This document shows positions 47,180 to 56,129 of a stretch of DNA of 56,177 nt, one piece after another. The notes under the pieces were generated by a model that did no database searches, was not told the DNA's origin, and worked only from the letters and a program-made list of their open reading frames with translations. The stretch is from an uncultured Alphaproteobacteria bacterium (lineage in GTDB: Bacteria > Pseudomonadota > Alphaproteobacteria > CAAHEQ01 > UBA3637), in contig CALXVP010000009.1 in the NCBI GenBank assembly GCA_944392125.1, forward strand, positions 1-56,177, written 5' to 3'. The position numbers were made by a program, and so were the translations under genes. Every line of letters begins with the position of its first letter. Position 1 is the stretch's first letter.

Positions 47180-47794
47180 TTAACTCCTTTGATTTTGGAA
47201 TTGTTGTAAAAAATGGTGAGATGTTGTGATTTTTAATTGACCTTTAATAATGGCCCTCTTAAATGGCTCTTCTTGAATAACTTCACGCATTTGCTTTACA
47301 ATCCCGCGTGTTAAATCTTCCAGAACGGTTACGGTTGCTCCCCTTTTTAACCATCCTACTATACCGGCTTTCACGCAAATATCCGAAACGACACCAAAGA
47401 GCACAACTTCTTTTGTTTGTGCGCAAATATCTATGCGAACAGTATCCGGTGATGCGCCCCACATATCGTAGGTGCTTTTGCGCAAGTATTGAACAACGGG
47501 GATTTTTTGATTGATAACGTTTTTATCAACAGCGAGTTCCCAACCTTTTGTGCCAATAGCGCAATGCAACGGAAATGTTTTCCCTTCTTCCGTTTTTGCA
47601 TAAGTTTTCGGAAAATGTGTATCATAAGTAACAACCGCCGTTGCAAAGTAGTTGGCAGGTAATTCGTTAAAAAACGCTTTTGTGCGTTGGATAAGATTTA
47701 CATCCCCTTTGCCGTTATCAAATGTCAATGCTCCGTTCGGCGCAACAAAATCGTTTTGAAAATCAATGAAAGTTAAATTGCGATATGATTTCAT
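47180..47794 (-). CDS. pncA: Nicotinamidase
   Basis: Isochorismatase-fold amidase that converts nicotinamide to nicotinate, entry step of the deamidating salvage route. It encodes 204 residues. The catalytic triad is visible as Asp11 (FIDFQNDF), Lys106 (YLRKSTYD) and Cys140 (VVSDICVKAG); the metal site as Asp58, His60 and His77. First gene of the NAD operon, divergent from the NrtR-like regulator. Confidence 0.93.
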   Translation of the reverse strand: MKSYRNLTFIDFQNDFVAPNGALTFDNGKGDVNLIQRTKAFFNELPANYFATAVVTYDTHFPKTYAKTEEGKTFPLHCAIGTKGWELAVDKNVINQKIPVVQYLRKSTYDMWGASPDTVRIDICAQTKEVVLFGVVSDICVKAGIVGWLKRGATVTVLEDLTRGIVKQMREVIQEEPFKRAIIKGQLKITTSHHFLQQFQNQRS

Positions 47795-47833
47795 ACAATA
47801 CTCCTGTTCTTATATAAAAGATAAAATCTATTC

Positions 47834-47856
47834 GTTATTAACAATTTATTATTAAC
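47834..47856. promoter_or_regulatory. Candidate NrtR operator upstream of pncA
   Basis: A 23-bp imperfect palindrome with end half-sites GTTATTAAC and ATTATTAAC; 18 of 23 positions agree with the reverse complement. Length and palindromic form suit NrtR sites, which are about 21 bp. It covers the predicted -10 of pncA, the right place for repression. It lies in a 330-base gene-free stretch between pncA and the regulator; the rest is plain A/T-rich sequence. Confidence 0.6.
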
Positions 47857-47877
47857 ATATAAAAAATATCGTGTCAA
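47848..47877 (-). promoter_or_regulatory. Predicted promoter of the NAD operon
   Basis: Read on the minus strand: -35 TTGACA, 18-bp spacer, -10 AATAAT. Start point near 47841, about 47 bases before pncA. Confidence 0.6.
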
Positions 47878-48062
47878 GCACTTTTTATTTTGGAAGAAAC
47901 GGCCTGTAAAAATAAAATTAAAAAGATTTATATATTTCAAATGATTGTTTTAATAAAAAAAGAATCAGATAAGCTTTTAAAAGGTCTTTGTAGATTAAAT
48001 TTCTTAAAAAAATGGAGCAAAAAAGGATTGTTTTGAAGATACTTATTTTTTTGTTTATTTTA

Positions 48063-48091
48063 TTGCAATTCAAAAAGGTGTGTGTTAGTAT
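48063..48091 (+). promoter_or_regulatory. Predicted promoter of the NrtR-like regulator
   Basis: -35 TTGCAA, 17-bp spacer, -10 TAGTAT, about 33 bases before the ATG. Confidence 0.5.
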
Positions 48092-48124
48092 CAGGTTGAT
48101 TTTAATAAATTGATAAGAGGTTTT

Positions 48125-48946
48125 ATGGCACACGTGAGAGATTTGGTGACTCGACTAACCGGCGGAGCGGATAAAGAAGTTGAGGAGCGTAGTTTTTTGG
48201 ATTCCTACGATTCGTCTGTATTTGAAAAAGTATCGGTAACAACGGATATTTTGGTATTTAGCATTTCAGATATTACAACAACGAATTATCGCAAATTGCC
48301 CGAAAAGAAAATGAGTGTTTATCTGACACAAAGAACACAATTTCCGTTTAAAGATAAATGGAGTTTGGCGGGTGGCTTCGTGAATCCGAAGGAAACGCTT
48401 GTTGAAACGGCTATGGGTGTATTGAAGCGTAAAATGGGTATTGATGAATTGTATTTAGAGCAACTGTATACTTTTGACGCACCGAATCGCGACCCGCGGA
48501 TGCGGATTCTATCGGTTGCCTATATGGCGTTATTGAATCGAAAAGATTTGCCCGAAAATGCACGGCAAGAATCGCTTTGGTTTAATATTATACGTGATGG
48601 TGAAAAAATTTTGTTGCAAAATGAATGCCATCCCGAAATTATTTTAGACTTATCCGATAAACAGAGTTTAGCCTTTGATCATGCCGACATAATTTTAACG
48701 GGCCTCAACCGTTTGCAAAATAAAATAGAGTATACGGATTTGGCATTTCATTTGGTTTCGCAAGAATTTACGTTGACGGAACTGCAAAATGTGTATGAGG
48801 CAATTTTAGGCAAAAAATTATTGGCGCCTGCTTTTCGGCGTGTCATTAAACCACTGGTTGAAGCTACGGGAAATTTTACGGCTGGTTCGGGTCATCGCCC
48901 GTCTGCCTTGTTTAGATATAAAGGCGCAACTTCGGCATTGAGTTAA
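48125..48946 (+). CDS. nrtR: NrtR-type transcriptional regulator of NAD metabolism
   Basis: A 273-residue protein: N-terminal Nudix-fold domain (about 30-160) and C-terminal winged helix (about 195-265, with FTLTELQNVYEAILGKK), the NrtR architecture. NrtR represses NAD genes and is released by ADP-ribose. The Nudix box keeps G-x5-E (GFVNPKE near residue 87), but the catalytic REUXEE reads GVLKRK, so hydrolysis is very unlikely and a sensing role fits. Divergent placement from pncA supports local control. AAGAGG sets the ATG at 48125. Confidence 0.87.
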   Translation: MAHVRDLVTRLTGGADKEVEERSFLDSYDSSVFEKVSVTTDILVFSISDITTTNYRKLPEKKMSVYLTQRTQFPFKDKWSLAGGFVNPKETLVETAMGVLKRKMGIDELYLEQLYTFDAPNRDPRMRILSVAYMALLNRKDLPENARQESLWFNIIRDGEKILLQNECHPEIILDLSDKQSLAFDHADIILTGLNRLQNKIEYTDLAFHLVSQEFTLTELQNVYEAILGKKLLAPAFRRVIKPLVEATGNFTAGSGHRPSALFRYKGATSALS

Positions 48947-49077
48947 GATTTTTTGATCGCTTTGATGTTAGAAAGCGTATCATTTAGTAATCGGCGACAA
49001 CCTCTGTTGATAGAGTGAGGTGCGATGTTCTTTTTGAGAGAATAAGCGATTTTGAATCGCAAAGTGAGAACATTAGG

Positions 49078-49536
49078 TTATTCAGAGAGCGTTTTAGCCA
49101 TACAAACGGCATCGCAAAAGCCGGATTTTGTCTTATAATAATTTTTGCGTCGCCCGATTTCGGAAAATCCGGCCTTTTCATATAATCGTCTGGCAGGGGT
49201 ATTATTTTCGGCAACTTCCAAAAAAATGCGAGTCACTTGGTGCGCACGGGCATACTCAAATAAAAACATCAACCAGCGAAAACCGCGCCCTTGTGCGCGT
49301 TGAGCAGGTGCAACGCAAATCGTTAAAATTTCCATCTCGTCGCATACATGTGAGCAAACAAGAAGCCCCGTTTCATCTATCCAACCGATTGTAGAAGGTA
49401 ATGTCAGCAAAGAACGAAACGATTCGGCTGACCAGGGAAAATCAAACCCTGTCTGATGTAAAGCAGAAGCGGTCTCGCAGAAAGGAAGTGTGAGGCGCGT
49501 CGGTAAAAAAGAAGTATCTGATGAATCAAGAGCCAT
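49078..49536 (-). CDS. rimI: Ribosomal protein S18-alanine N-acetyltransferase
   Basis: GNAT acetyltransferase. It encodes 152 residues. The acetyl-CoA loop is RAQGRGFRWL, followed by FLEVAENNTPARRLYEKAGFSEIGRRKNYY in adjoining stretches, typical of RimI. I chose the ATG at 49536 (11-base overlap with tsaB); a TTG seven codons earlier is less likely. The tsaB-rimI pairing is common and supports the call. Confidence 0.93.
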   Translation of the reverse strand: MALDSSDTSFLPTRLTLPFCETASALHQTGFDFPWSAESFRSLLTLPSTIGWIDETGLLVCSHVCDEMEILTICVAPAQRAQGRGFRWLMFLFEYARAHQVTRIFLEVAENNTPARRLYEKAGFSEIGRRKNYYKTKSGFCDAVCMAKTLSE

Positions 49537-50155
49537 GAACTGATTTGGGGGCAACAACTGTTACATCGGCCTCGCGCAGATAAAGCGGTTCGGGCGGACG
49601 TTTCGCCGTTGGTTTTTGAAAAATAACATTTATCATATTTTCGGCAGGGCATTCGGGTGCTTGAACCAGCTGAACGTTTGCCTGATTAAACAGGGCAGGA
49701 TTATCTGTCAGAATGGGTAATTTTAAAGCAGTTACCTCATCCGGCGATAAAATTTTCGGCTCTGTTGCTTCTTGGTCATTTTGAAAAACCTGCGTATAAC
49801 AATCTCCGCGTTTCGTGTCCAAAGCCACACAAAGCGGATAAGGCATTTCGGGCATCGTTAACGCATCAAAGTTTGTAATTCCGATTACGGGGATATTCAA
49901 AGATAACCCAATTCCGCGTGCCGTTGCCAAAGCGATTCGCACACCCGTAAATGATCCGGGGCCGACGGTGGCAATCACTTGCTGAACCGTTTCAATAGGG
50001 CAATTTGCCTCATCGCATAAACGTTGAATCAACGGGATAAGTGCTTCGCCTTGTCCACGTTCCATATAGGTAGCATGGGAAATCAAAATATTCGTATCCT
50101 CTGCCAAGGCGACGGAAAGTAAATGAGATGATGTATCAATAGCTAATAAGCGCAT
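49526..50155 (-). CDS. tsaB: tRNA threonylcarbamoyladenosine synthesis protein TsaB
   Basis: Partner of TsaD in making the t6A37 modification of ANN-decoding tRNAs. It encodes 209 residues of the ASKHA fold: LAIDTSSHLLSVAL at the start, then VGPGSFTGVRIALATARGI, both hallmark stretches. It lacks TsaD's metal-binding HxxxH, as expected. Confidence 0.95.
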   Translation of the reverse strand: MRLLAIDTSSHLLSVALAEDTNILISHATYMERGQGEALIPLIQRLCDEANCPIETVQQVIATVGPGSFTGVRIALATARGIGLSLNIPVIGITNFDALTMPEMPYPLCVALDTKRGDCYTQVFQNDQEATEPKILSPDEVTALKLPILTDNPALFNQANVQLVQAPECPAENMINVIFQKPTAKRPPEPLYLREADVTVVAPKSVHGS

Positions 50156-50295
50156 AAAAAAATCCTTTCAATGTAGAAAGGATAGCAAAACGAGGCAAAA
50201 AATGCAAGAAATTTGCAAAGATTCGTAAAAAAAACGAAAAAAATGAAAAAAAATGTTGCAAATGCGAAAAAAATAAGATATAAAAACAACACAGC

Positions 50296-50371
<76 letters not shown>

Positions 50372-50376
50372 TTTCT

Positions 50377-50404
50377 CCCTTAATCGTTTGATTAAGGGTT
50401 TTTT
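50377..50404 (+). terminator. Rho-independent terminator after tRNA-Thr
   Basis: A 9-bp perfect stem (CCCTTAATC with GATTAAGGG), 4-base loop and six Ts. Confidence 0.92.
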
Positions 50405-50593
50405 ATTGATTCCAAAATATCATTTTTATCTTAAAAATCAGCAGATTGAATATATTTACAAGCCGTTGCTTCGTCCGTAAATGCGGTAGACAAACGCTTA
50501 TGAAAGCAGAAAGAAAAAGTGTATTCAGCTACAATGTCTAGAATAGGCGTAACAGTGATCTTTAATTAATTTTCTTGCAAATAATAAAAACGA

Positions 50594-50623
50594 TTGACAA
50601 AATCAAAATAAATGTTGTAAAAT
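50594..50623 (+). promoter_or_regulatory. Predicted promoter of the GT2 gene
   Basis: -35 TTGACA, 18-bp spacer, -10 TAAAAT, about 55 bases before the ATG. The remaining sequence back to the tRNA terminator shows nothing else. Confidence 0.6.
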
Positions 50624-50677
50624 GATGATTAGTATAATAAAATGAGCTGATGAAATTATATTTTCGTGGAGGTTTTA

Positions 50678-51841
50678 ATGACAAAAGTGTCTGTTATCAT
50701 TCCGGTTTACAATGTTGAAAAATATTTATCAAGCTGTTTGAACAGTGTATTACATCAAACATACCAAGATTTTGAAATTATTTGTGTTAACGATGGTTCA
50801 ACAGACAGATCCGGAAAAATATTGGACTTGTATGCTAAAAAAGATCATCGAATTAAAGTTTTTACACAATCCAACAAGGGGCAATCCGCAGCTCGCAATA
50901 AAGCATTGAAGGTTGCAAAAGGCGAGTATATTCAATTTTTGGATTCGGATGATTTTTTACACCCGCAAACATTGGAAGCTACGGTATGGTTTGCACAGAA
51001 ATACGGAACGGATTTAACGGTATTTAGCTATGAACAAGAGGAAAATCCGGGGGAATTATCACATAGTTCGTATGACAGGGTTAATTTTAAGCGATTACCG
51101 CACGTGTTAACGGATGAACCTTTATATTTTTCTTATGCACAGACACGCACCGATGAATACGGAAAATGTGTGGGAAATAGGGCCACAGTCAAAGATGTTT
51201 TATCGGACTTTGGCGAGGAATTCGGTATGGTAACAACAACACTTTTTCGCAGAGAGTGTTTTAACAAATTGCGCTTTAAAGAGGGTGTTTATTATGAAGA
51301 TACTTTGTTGATGACAAAGATTTTGCGTGATAAGCCGAAAACAGTTATTCTTCCCGTGCAATTTTACAAATACAGAAAAAATATGAATTCAACAACTAAT
51401 GTTATTTTCTCGGAAAAGCATTTAATAAGTTTATATGAGGTTTGTAAAGGTGTTCGGGATTATTATCGCGCGAAAAAATATTTAAAAGATTTTCAATTTT
51501 TTGCCAGAACACGCATACAATCCGTTTGCAACAATATCGTTCATAAAATTTCTCAGGCGGATGTGATGACACAACGAAGTCTAAAACCTTTATTTTATAA
51601 GATGTTAACTGATTTGGCTCACACCGGATGCTTACCAATGTATGGGAAAGGATCTAAATGTGATTTTGTCAAGCGAATGAATCAGCAAAATCGCGAACAA
51701 AGAGTTTTATTCTTTGATATAAAACATCCGACGGGAAATATGTCAGTATTGAAAAATGCAACAAAGAAAATTGCCGAACATTTTGATCCGTGTGGATTGA
51801 AATATATCCTGCGCAACAAAACGTGGCAAAACGCTCGATGA
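50678..51841 (+). CDS. Glycosyltransferase, GT2 family
   Basis: A 387-residue GT-A inverting glycosyltransferase: VSVIIPVYNVEKYL at the start, NDGSTD at 38-43, and DSDD at 89-92 as the metal-binding DxD. The C-terminal half has the acceptor-side pattern seen in LPS and capsule transferases (EGVYYEDTLLMTK). It is isolated with its own promoter. GGAGG sets the ATG at 50678. Confidence 0.9.
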   Translation: MTKVSVIIPVYNVEKYLSSCLNSVLHQTYQDFEIICVNDGSTDRSGKILDLYAKKDHRIKVFTQSNKGQSAARNKALKVAKGEYIQFLDSDDFLHPQTLEATVWFAQKYGTDLTVFSYEQEENPGELSHSSYDRVNFKRLPHVLTDEPLYFSYAQTRTDEYGKCVGNRATVKDVLSDFGEEFGMVTTTLFRRECFNKLRFKEGVYYEDTLLMTKILRDKPKTVILPVQFYKYRKNMNSTTNVIFSEKHLISLYEVCKGVRDYYRAKKYLKDFQFFARTRIQSVCNNIVHKISQADVMTQRSLKPLFYKMLTDLAHTGCLPMYGKGSKCDFVKRMNQQNREQRVLFFDIKHPTGNMSVLKNATKKIAEHFDPCGLKYILRNKTWQNAR

Positions 51842-51861
51842 TTTTTAATGTTACCGTTTAT

Positions 51862-51898
51862 AAAAAAACAGCAGACACGATTTTTTTGTCTGCTGTTT
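51862..51898 (-). terminator. Terminator of the small exported protein gene
   Basis: A 12-bp perfect stem (AAACAGCAGACA with TGTCTGCTGTTT); on the minus strand it is followed by a run of seven Ts. On the plus strand the T-run is lacking. Confidence 0.85.
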
Positions 51899-51918
51899 GA
51901 TTGATGTTCAGATAGGGC

Positions 51919-52248
51919 TTAATCTTCTTCAACAACAACGAGTTCATCTACGATGAGTTCGTTTGTAGCCGGATCAACCATATACACAATTTCCACATAT
52001 TCGTTGACACTCGGCATATTATCCGCCATATCCGACATATCGGATGAATCGGAAGAGACTTGTTGCTTGACGTAGTATTTCGTATTGGGGGTTGTTTTCA
52101 GTGTTGTCGGCATAGTTGCATTCGGACCGGTAACTTGGATTTGATCGTTTTGCATGGAAACAACTTTACCCGACATTGTTTCGGCTTGCGTTGCGCCCGC
52201 CATCATTAACACGCTCATTAAAACGGACGGAATTAAAAATTTTTTCAT
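51919..52248 (-). CDS. Small exported protein of unknown function
   Basis: A 109-residue protein with a clear signal peptide (cut near residue 22, TQA-ETM) and a short acidic mature part rich in Ser, Asp and Met in the middle, ending in acidic residues. The GKVVSMQNDQIQVTG stretch looks like a small beta barrel strand pair, but I cannot name a family. GGAG lies 7 nt before the ATG at 52248. Divergent from the arginine decarboxylase. Confidence 0.78.
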   Translation of the reverse strand: MKKFLIPSVLMSVLMMAGATQAETMSGKVVSMQNDQIQVTGPNATMPTTLKTTPNTKYYVKQQVSSDSSDMSDMADNMPSVNEYVEIVYMVDPATNELIVDELVVVEED

Positions 52249-52345
52249 CACATTTCTCCTTTTTCAATATTAATTTCGGAATGTTTTACATTCAACAAAA
52301 ATGATATGGGCAAAATAAGGCAAACACGCAAGCCGGCCAAAAGGA

Positions 52346-52373
52346 TTGATTATCTTATATTTTTACCTATACT
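52346..52373 (+). promoter_or_regulatory. Predicted promoter of the arginine decarboxylase operon
   Basis: -35 TTGATT, 16-bp spacer, -10 TATACT, about 100 bases before the ATG, leaving a long leader. Confidence 0.4.
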
Positions 52374-52473
52374 CCCGTTTGTGTTTTATTGATTTTAAGG
52401 TGGATATTCTTATATCAAACTTGAAATTGCAATCGTGCAGTTGAAAAGATTTTTATTTGAGAGGAGAATTATC

Positions 52474-53061
52474 ATGACAGTAGGAACAAGATATCCGACA
52501 CTTGCATTTCACACCAGTGGCGCCGGCCAGGCCGATGACGGTATTCCGCCACAACCGTTTGAAACATTTTGCTATGATTCGGCCTTATTGCAAGCCAAAA
52601 TTCAAGATTTTAACGTTATTCCGTATACATCTGTTTTGCCCCCGGAATTATTCGGCAACATTGTGCCGGTTGACCAAGTGGCGCATACGTTTAAACACGG
52701 GGCCGTTTTGGAAGTGATTATGGCAGGTAACGGAGCACGTAGAGAAGATCATAAGGCGGTTGCAACGGGTGTCGGCATTGTTTGGGGAAAAGATAAGTCG
52801 GGCAAATTCATCGGTGGATGGGCTGCCGAATATGTGGAGTATTTTGATACGTTTATTGATGATGATATTGCTCAGGCACATGCCGAAATGTGGCTTAAAA
52901 AATCATTGAATCACGAATTGGATATTCGCGGGGTGCAACAGCATTCGGATTTCCAATTTTACCATAACTATGTCAATATTACGCAAGCATTCGGTTATTC
53001 ATTAACGGCCTTGGGCTTTTTAAATTTTGAATATGCACCGGCGGTTGAGCTTGGTAAATAA
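52474..53061 (+). CDS. aaxB: Pyruvoyl-dependent arginine decarboxylase, AaxB-like
   Basis: Decarboxylates arginine to agmatine, consuming a proton. It encodes 195 residues, the length of Chlamydia AaxB. The self-cleavage site is visible as Thr52-Ser53 in [11 protein letters not shown]; Ser53 would become the pyruvoyl cofactor of the alpha subunit. [11 protein letters not shown] near residue 13 is the substrate-side N-terminal motif. The call is supported by the antiporter gene next to it. GAGGAG sets the ATG at 52474. Confidence 0.92.
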   Translation: MTVGTRYPTLAFHTSGAGQADDGIPPQPFETFCYDSALLQAKIQDFNVIPYTSVLPPELFGNIVPVDQVAHTFKHGAVLEVIMAGNGARREDHKAVATGVGIVWGKDKSGKFIGGWAAEYVEYFDTFIDDDIAQAHAEMWLKKSLNHELDIRGVQQHSDFQFYHNYVNITQAFGYSLTALGFLNFEYAPAVELGK

Positions 53062-53070
53062 AGAGTATTA

Positions 53071-53101
53071 AAGGATAGAGCGTTTATTCTCTATCCTTTT
53101 T
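53071..53101 (+). terminator. Hairpin between decarboxylase and antiporter genes
   Basis: A 10-bp perfect stem (AAGGATAGAG with CTCTATCCTT), 8-base loop, then five Ts including the stem end. It looks like a real terminator inside the pair, so antiporter expression may depend on read-through. Confidence 0.75.
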
Positions 53102-53127
53102 CATCATAATTAAGAAAGGAGAGAGAA

Positions 53128-54636
53128 GTGGTTCAAAAAACGCAAACAAATTCAAAATCTTCCTCCATGTCAACATCGGATAAATTAGGTGTTTTCGGAT
53201 TAGCAGCGATTGTTGTTAGTTCTATGATTGGCGGAGGGATTTTTTCATTACCTCAAAATATGGCGCAAAGCGCTTCGGCGGGCGCTGTTATTTTGGCGTG
53301 GATTATTACGGGGTTCGGGATGTATTTTATTGCAAATACATTTCGAATTTTGGCAAATGCGCGTCCCGATTTAACAACGGGTATTTACTTATATGCGCGG
53401 GCGGGATTCGGCAATTATATGGGTTTTAATATCGGATGGAGTTATTGGCTTTGTCAGATATGCGGAAATGTCGGATATGCCGTGATTACGATGGATGCCT
53501 TGAATTATTTTTTCCCGGGCGTTTTTACGGGCGGAAATAATTTATATTCCATTATCGGCGGTTCCGCGTTAATTTGGTTTTTTAACTTTTTGGTCTTGCG
53601 AGGTGTTAAGCAAGCCGCATTGATTAACTTGGTGGTTACGATTGCCAAAATCGTGCCGTTAGCCTTATTCATTATCATTATTGCCGCCGTATTCAATATG
53701 GATAAATTTGATTATGATTTCTGGGGCAAAATGAACGAAATGAAATTGGGTGATCTTCCGACACAAGTTAAAAATACCATGTTGGTAACATTATGGGCCT
53801 TTATCGGTATTGAAGGGGCTGTTGTATTGTCGGGTCGGGCGCAATCGCAGTCAGATGTCGGGCGGGCAACCTTAATCGGATTTTTGGGATGCTTGGCTAT
53901 TTACGTGTTGCTCTCTATTTTACCTTTCGGCTTAATGAGTCAACAACAATTAGCCACGATTGCCAATCCGTCAACGGCGGGTGTTTTGGAAAGCGTTGTC
54001 GGCAACTGGGGCGCATGGCTCATGAATGTCGGCGTGATTATTGCGATTTTGGCCAGTTGGTTATCGTGGACGATGATTGTGGCCGAAATGCCGTATGCCA
54101 TGGCGCAAAACGGGGCTTTCCCAAAGGTGTTTGCACGTGAAAATAAGGCCGGATCGCCGAAAGTATCGTTGGTGATTACCAGTTTATTGATGCAACTGGC
54201 GATGGTGTTGGTTTATTTTGCGGGAAATGCGTGGAATACAATGCTGTCCATCACGGGCGTGATGGTATTGCCGGCGTATTTTATGTCGTGCTTGTACTTA
54301 TGGAAACTTTGCGAGGATAACGAATTCCCGAGAAATATCGGCATTGGCAGATTCAGCGCGTTGATGACGGGTGTTATCGGCACGATTTATGCCGTTTGGT
54401 TGATTTATGCTGCCGGATTGGGATATTTATTGATGGCTATTGTGTTCATTGCGGCGGGTATTCCGATTTACGTATGGGCACGCCATGAGCAAGGGGCCGG
54501 TAAAAGAGCCGTCGGCAAACAAAATACGCAACCGATGCGGTATTTTGATGACCCTGAACGCGCCTTGTGCATTGCCATTATCGTGGTGGCCTTGATAGCC
54601 ATTTATGCATTTGCACGTGGATTGATACAGTTGTAA
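53128..54636 (+). CDS. aaxC: Arginine/agmatine-type antiporter (APC family), AaxC-like
   Basis: A 502-residue inner-membrane carrier with about twelve membrane segments. SSMIGGGIFSLPQNMA in the first helix is the substrate-binding G-rich break of basic amino acid/polyamine antiporters (ArcD/AaxC/YdgI type). With the adjacent decarboxylase it would import arginine and export agmatine, removing protons from the cell. Arginine/ornithine exchange is the alternative. The GTG start is set by AAAGGAG; an ATG 13 codons later is possible. Confidence 0.88.
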   Translation: MVQKTQTNSKSSSMSTSDKLGVFGLAAIVVSSMIGGGIFSLPQNMAQSASAGAVILAWIITGFGMYFIANTFRILANARPDLTTGIYLYARAGFGNYMGFNIGWSYWLCQICGNVGYAVITMDALNYFFPGVFTGGNNLYSIIGGSALIWFFNFLVLRGVKQAALINLVVTIAKIVPLALFIIIIAAVFNMDKFDYDFWGKMNEMKLGDLPTQVKNTMLVTLWAFIGIEGAVVLSGRAQSQSDVGRATLIGFLGCLAIYVLLSILPFGLMSQQQLATIANPSTAGVLESVVGNWGAWLMNVGVIIAILASWLSWTMIVAEMPYAMAQNGAFPKVFARENKAGSPKVSLVITSLLMQLAMVLVYFAGNAWNTMLSITGVMVLPAYFMSCLYLWKLCEDNEFPRNIGIGRFSALMTGVIGTIYAVWLIYAAGLGYLLMAIVFIAAGIPIYVWARHEQGAGKRAVGKQNTQPMRYFDDPERALCIAIIVVALIAIYAFARGLIQL

Positions 54637-54669
54637 ACATACAGCTTGTTTTCAATCAATTATCCGCAC

Positions 54670-54700
54670 AAAACTCCCTGATAAAACGGGGAGTTTTTTT
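54670..54700 (+). terminator. Rho-independent terminator after the antiporter
   Basis: Stem AAAACTCCC with GGGAGTTTT, 10-base loop, T-run of seven. Confidence 0.9.
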
Positions 54701-55025
54701 GTTTATGAACGCACTTTCTTAATTTGTGAAAAATGTAGTTTTTCTTCTGTATGCTCGGGTTAATTATTTCATTTGTTAAGGATTCTTTGCCGACTATTGA
54801 TTATTTTGGTTGAAAAACAAGAGATTATTAACGTATGATAAAATTAAAGGTTGATACATTTTTTAGCAAAACATACTGATTTTAAAAAGAATTTTATTTT
54901 TCAACAGAGAGCATGTTAACATTTTATTAAGATTTTGAAAAAAATATCTTTATTTTAATCCAAAAGTATGGTATCTTGAATAGAAAGGTATGAAATCACT
55001 GCACAACGAGAGCCAGGGAGGAAAA
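54701..55025. other. A/T-rich leader of the autotransporter-like gene
   Basis: About 325 bases with no gene. It is markedly A/T-rich. TGG-TATCTT near 54969-54977 could be an extended -10. An in-frame ATG at 54990 is preceded by a weaker ribosome site than the chosen start. Confidence 0.4.
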
Positions 55026-56129
55026 ATGTTTTCTGTTTTTAAGGTGGTCAACTATGGAATGGCGGTTGCCGTCATTATGCTTTCTGCAACAATCGGTTCG
55101 GCGCAAACAATTACTCCGACATCGGATACATTAAAAGAAGCCGTTAATAATTTGGACCAGGGGATAAGAGAGACAGAAACGGTTGTGTTGTCTGGCCCAA
55201 ACAATACGTATGACGAAGAAACACCTGATGGGTATCGCGTTACAAAAGGTGATTTAACAATTTATCAGGATAAAGATAATCGGGGCATTATCAGTGGCTC
55301 TCTCGGAGCAGACGGGGCATCTCCTGATGAAAAAGTATCGTTAACATTATATGGCATTGGAACGGCAGAAATTAATACGGCAGGGGATACCGCCAGCAAT
55401 GTAGATAATTATTGGACGAATCTTCAAAACGGACAAACCACGGCAACGGATTCGGCTTTGTTGGCAACGAACGCTGATTTAAGTATAACGGGAGTTGTTT
55501 TTGCGAACTCAAATAATATAACAGCAGATACAATTTGGGGTAACGGCGGAGCAATGAGAATGAATGAAAATACAACCGCCGATATTCAACAATCGCTTTT
55601 TTATAACAATAAGACACAAAGATATGGCGGAGCTATTGACGTAGATAATGAGACAGCCATTATAACGAATCTGCAAGATAATACCTTTATTAATAATAGT
55701 GCGGCATTGCACGGAGGTGCATTGGATGTTGATGGTGCAATCCAAAGTATGTCAGGAAATGTTTTTTCGGGCAACACGGCTGGCAGTGGCGGTGCGATGT
55801 ATGTTGACGGAGGCTCTGTAACCGGATTAAACAATACATTTGTGAATAACACGGCAACGGAAAACGGAGGCGCATTATATAATGCGCTCGGAACGGTTGC
55901 ATTAACGGATGCAACGTTTACGGGCAACAGCGCGCAAGAGGGTGGAGCGGTGTATAACACGGGAGAAACATCATTTGCCGGCACAACACAAGTAACGGGT
56001 AACAGCGCGACGGATGGTGCCGGTATTTATAATGCCACCGGTGGAATTTTAACATTAAGCGGAACGGTTAATCTTGAAAACAATACGGCAACAGGGAACG
56101 GTGGTGACGGAATTACGGGCAAGCGATGA
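55026..56129 (+). CDS. Secreted Pmp-like repeat protein (autotransporter passenger), frame interrupted
   Basis: Signal peptide of about 27 residues (GSA-QTI), then a parallel beta-helix passenger with repeated GGA(I/L/M/V) and F-x-x-N motifs, the pattern of chlamydial polymorphic outer membrane proteins. At least six GGA repeats occur about 22-30 residues apart. The frame stops at 56127-56129 after only 367 residues with no beta-barrel. Skipping one base at 56121 opens a frame (SDEFYDYHAKYTAGATQ) that runs to the window edge, so a frameshift is likely. AGGGAGG sets the ATG at 55026. Confidence 0.8.
   Translation: MFSVFKVVNYGMAVAVIMLSATIGSAQTITPTSDTLKEAVNNLDQGIRETETVVLSGPNNTYDEETPDGYRVTKGDLTIYQDKDNRGIISGSLGADGASPDEKVSLTLYGIGTAEINTAGDTASNVDNYWTNLQNGQTTATDSALLATNADLSITGVVFANSNNITADTIWGNGGAMRMNENTTADIQQSLFYNNKTQRYGGAIDVDNETAIITNLQDNTFINNSAALHGGALDVDGAIQSMSGNVFSGNTAGSGGAMYVDGGSVTGLNNTFVNNTATENGGALYNALGTVALTDATFTGNSAQEGGAVYNTGETSFAGTTQVTGNSATDGAGIYNATGGILTLSGTVNLENNTATGNGGDGITGKR

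Noticed and set aside
48095..48119. Second NrtR site ahead of the regulator
   Set aside because: It shares AATAAATTG with the pncA palindrome but has no convincing dyad of its own.
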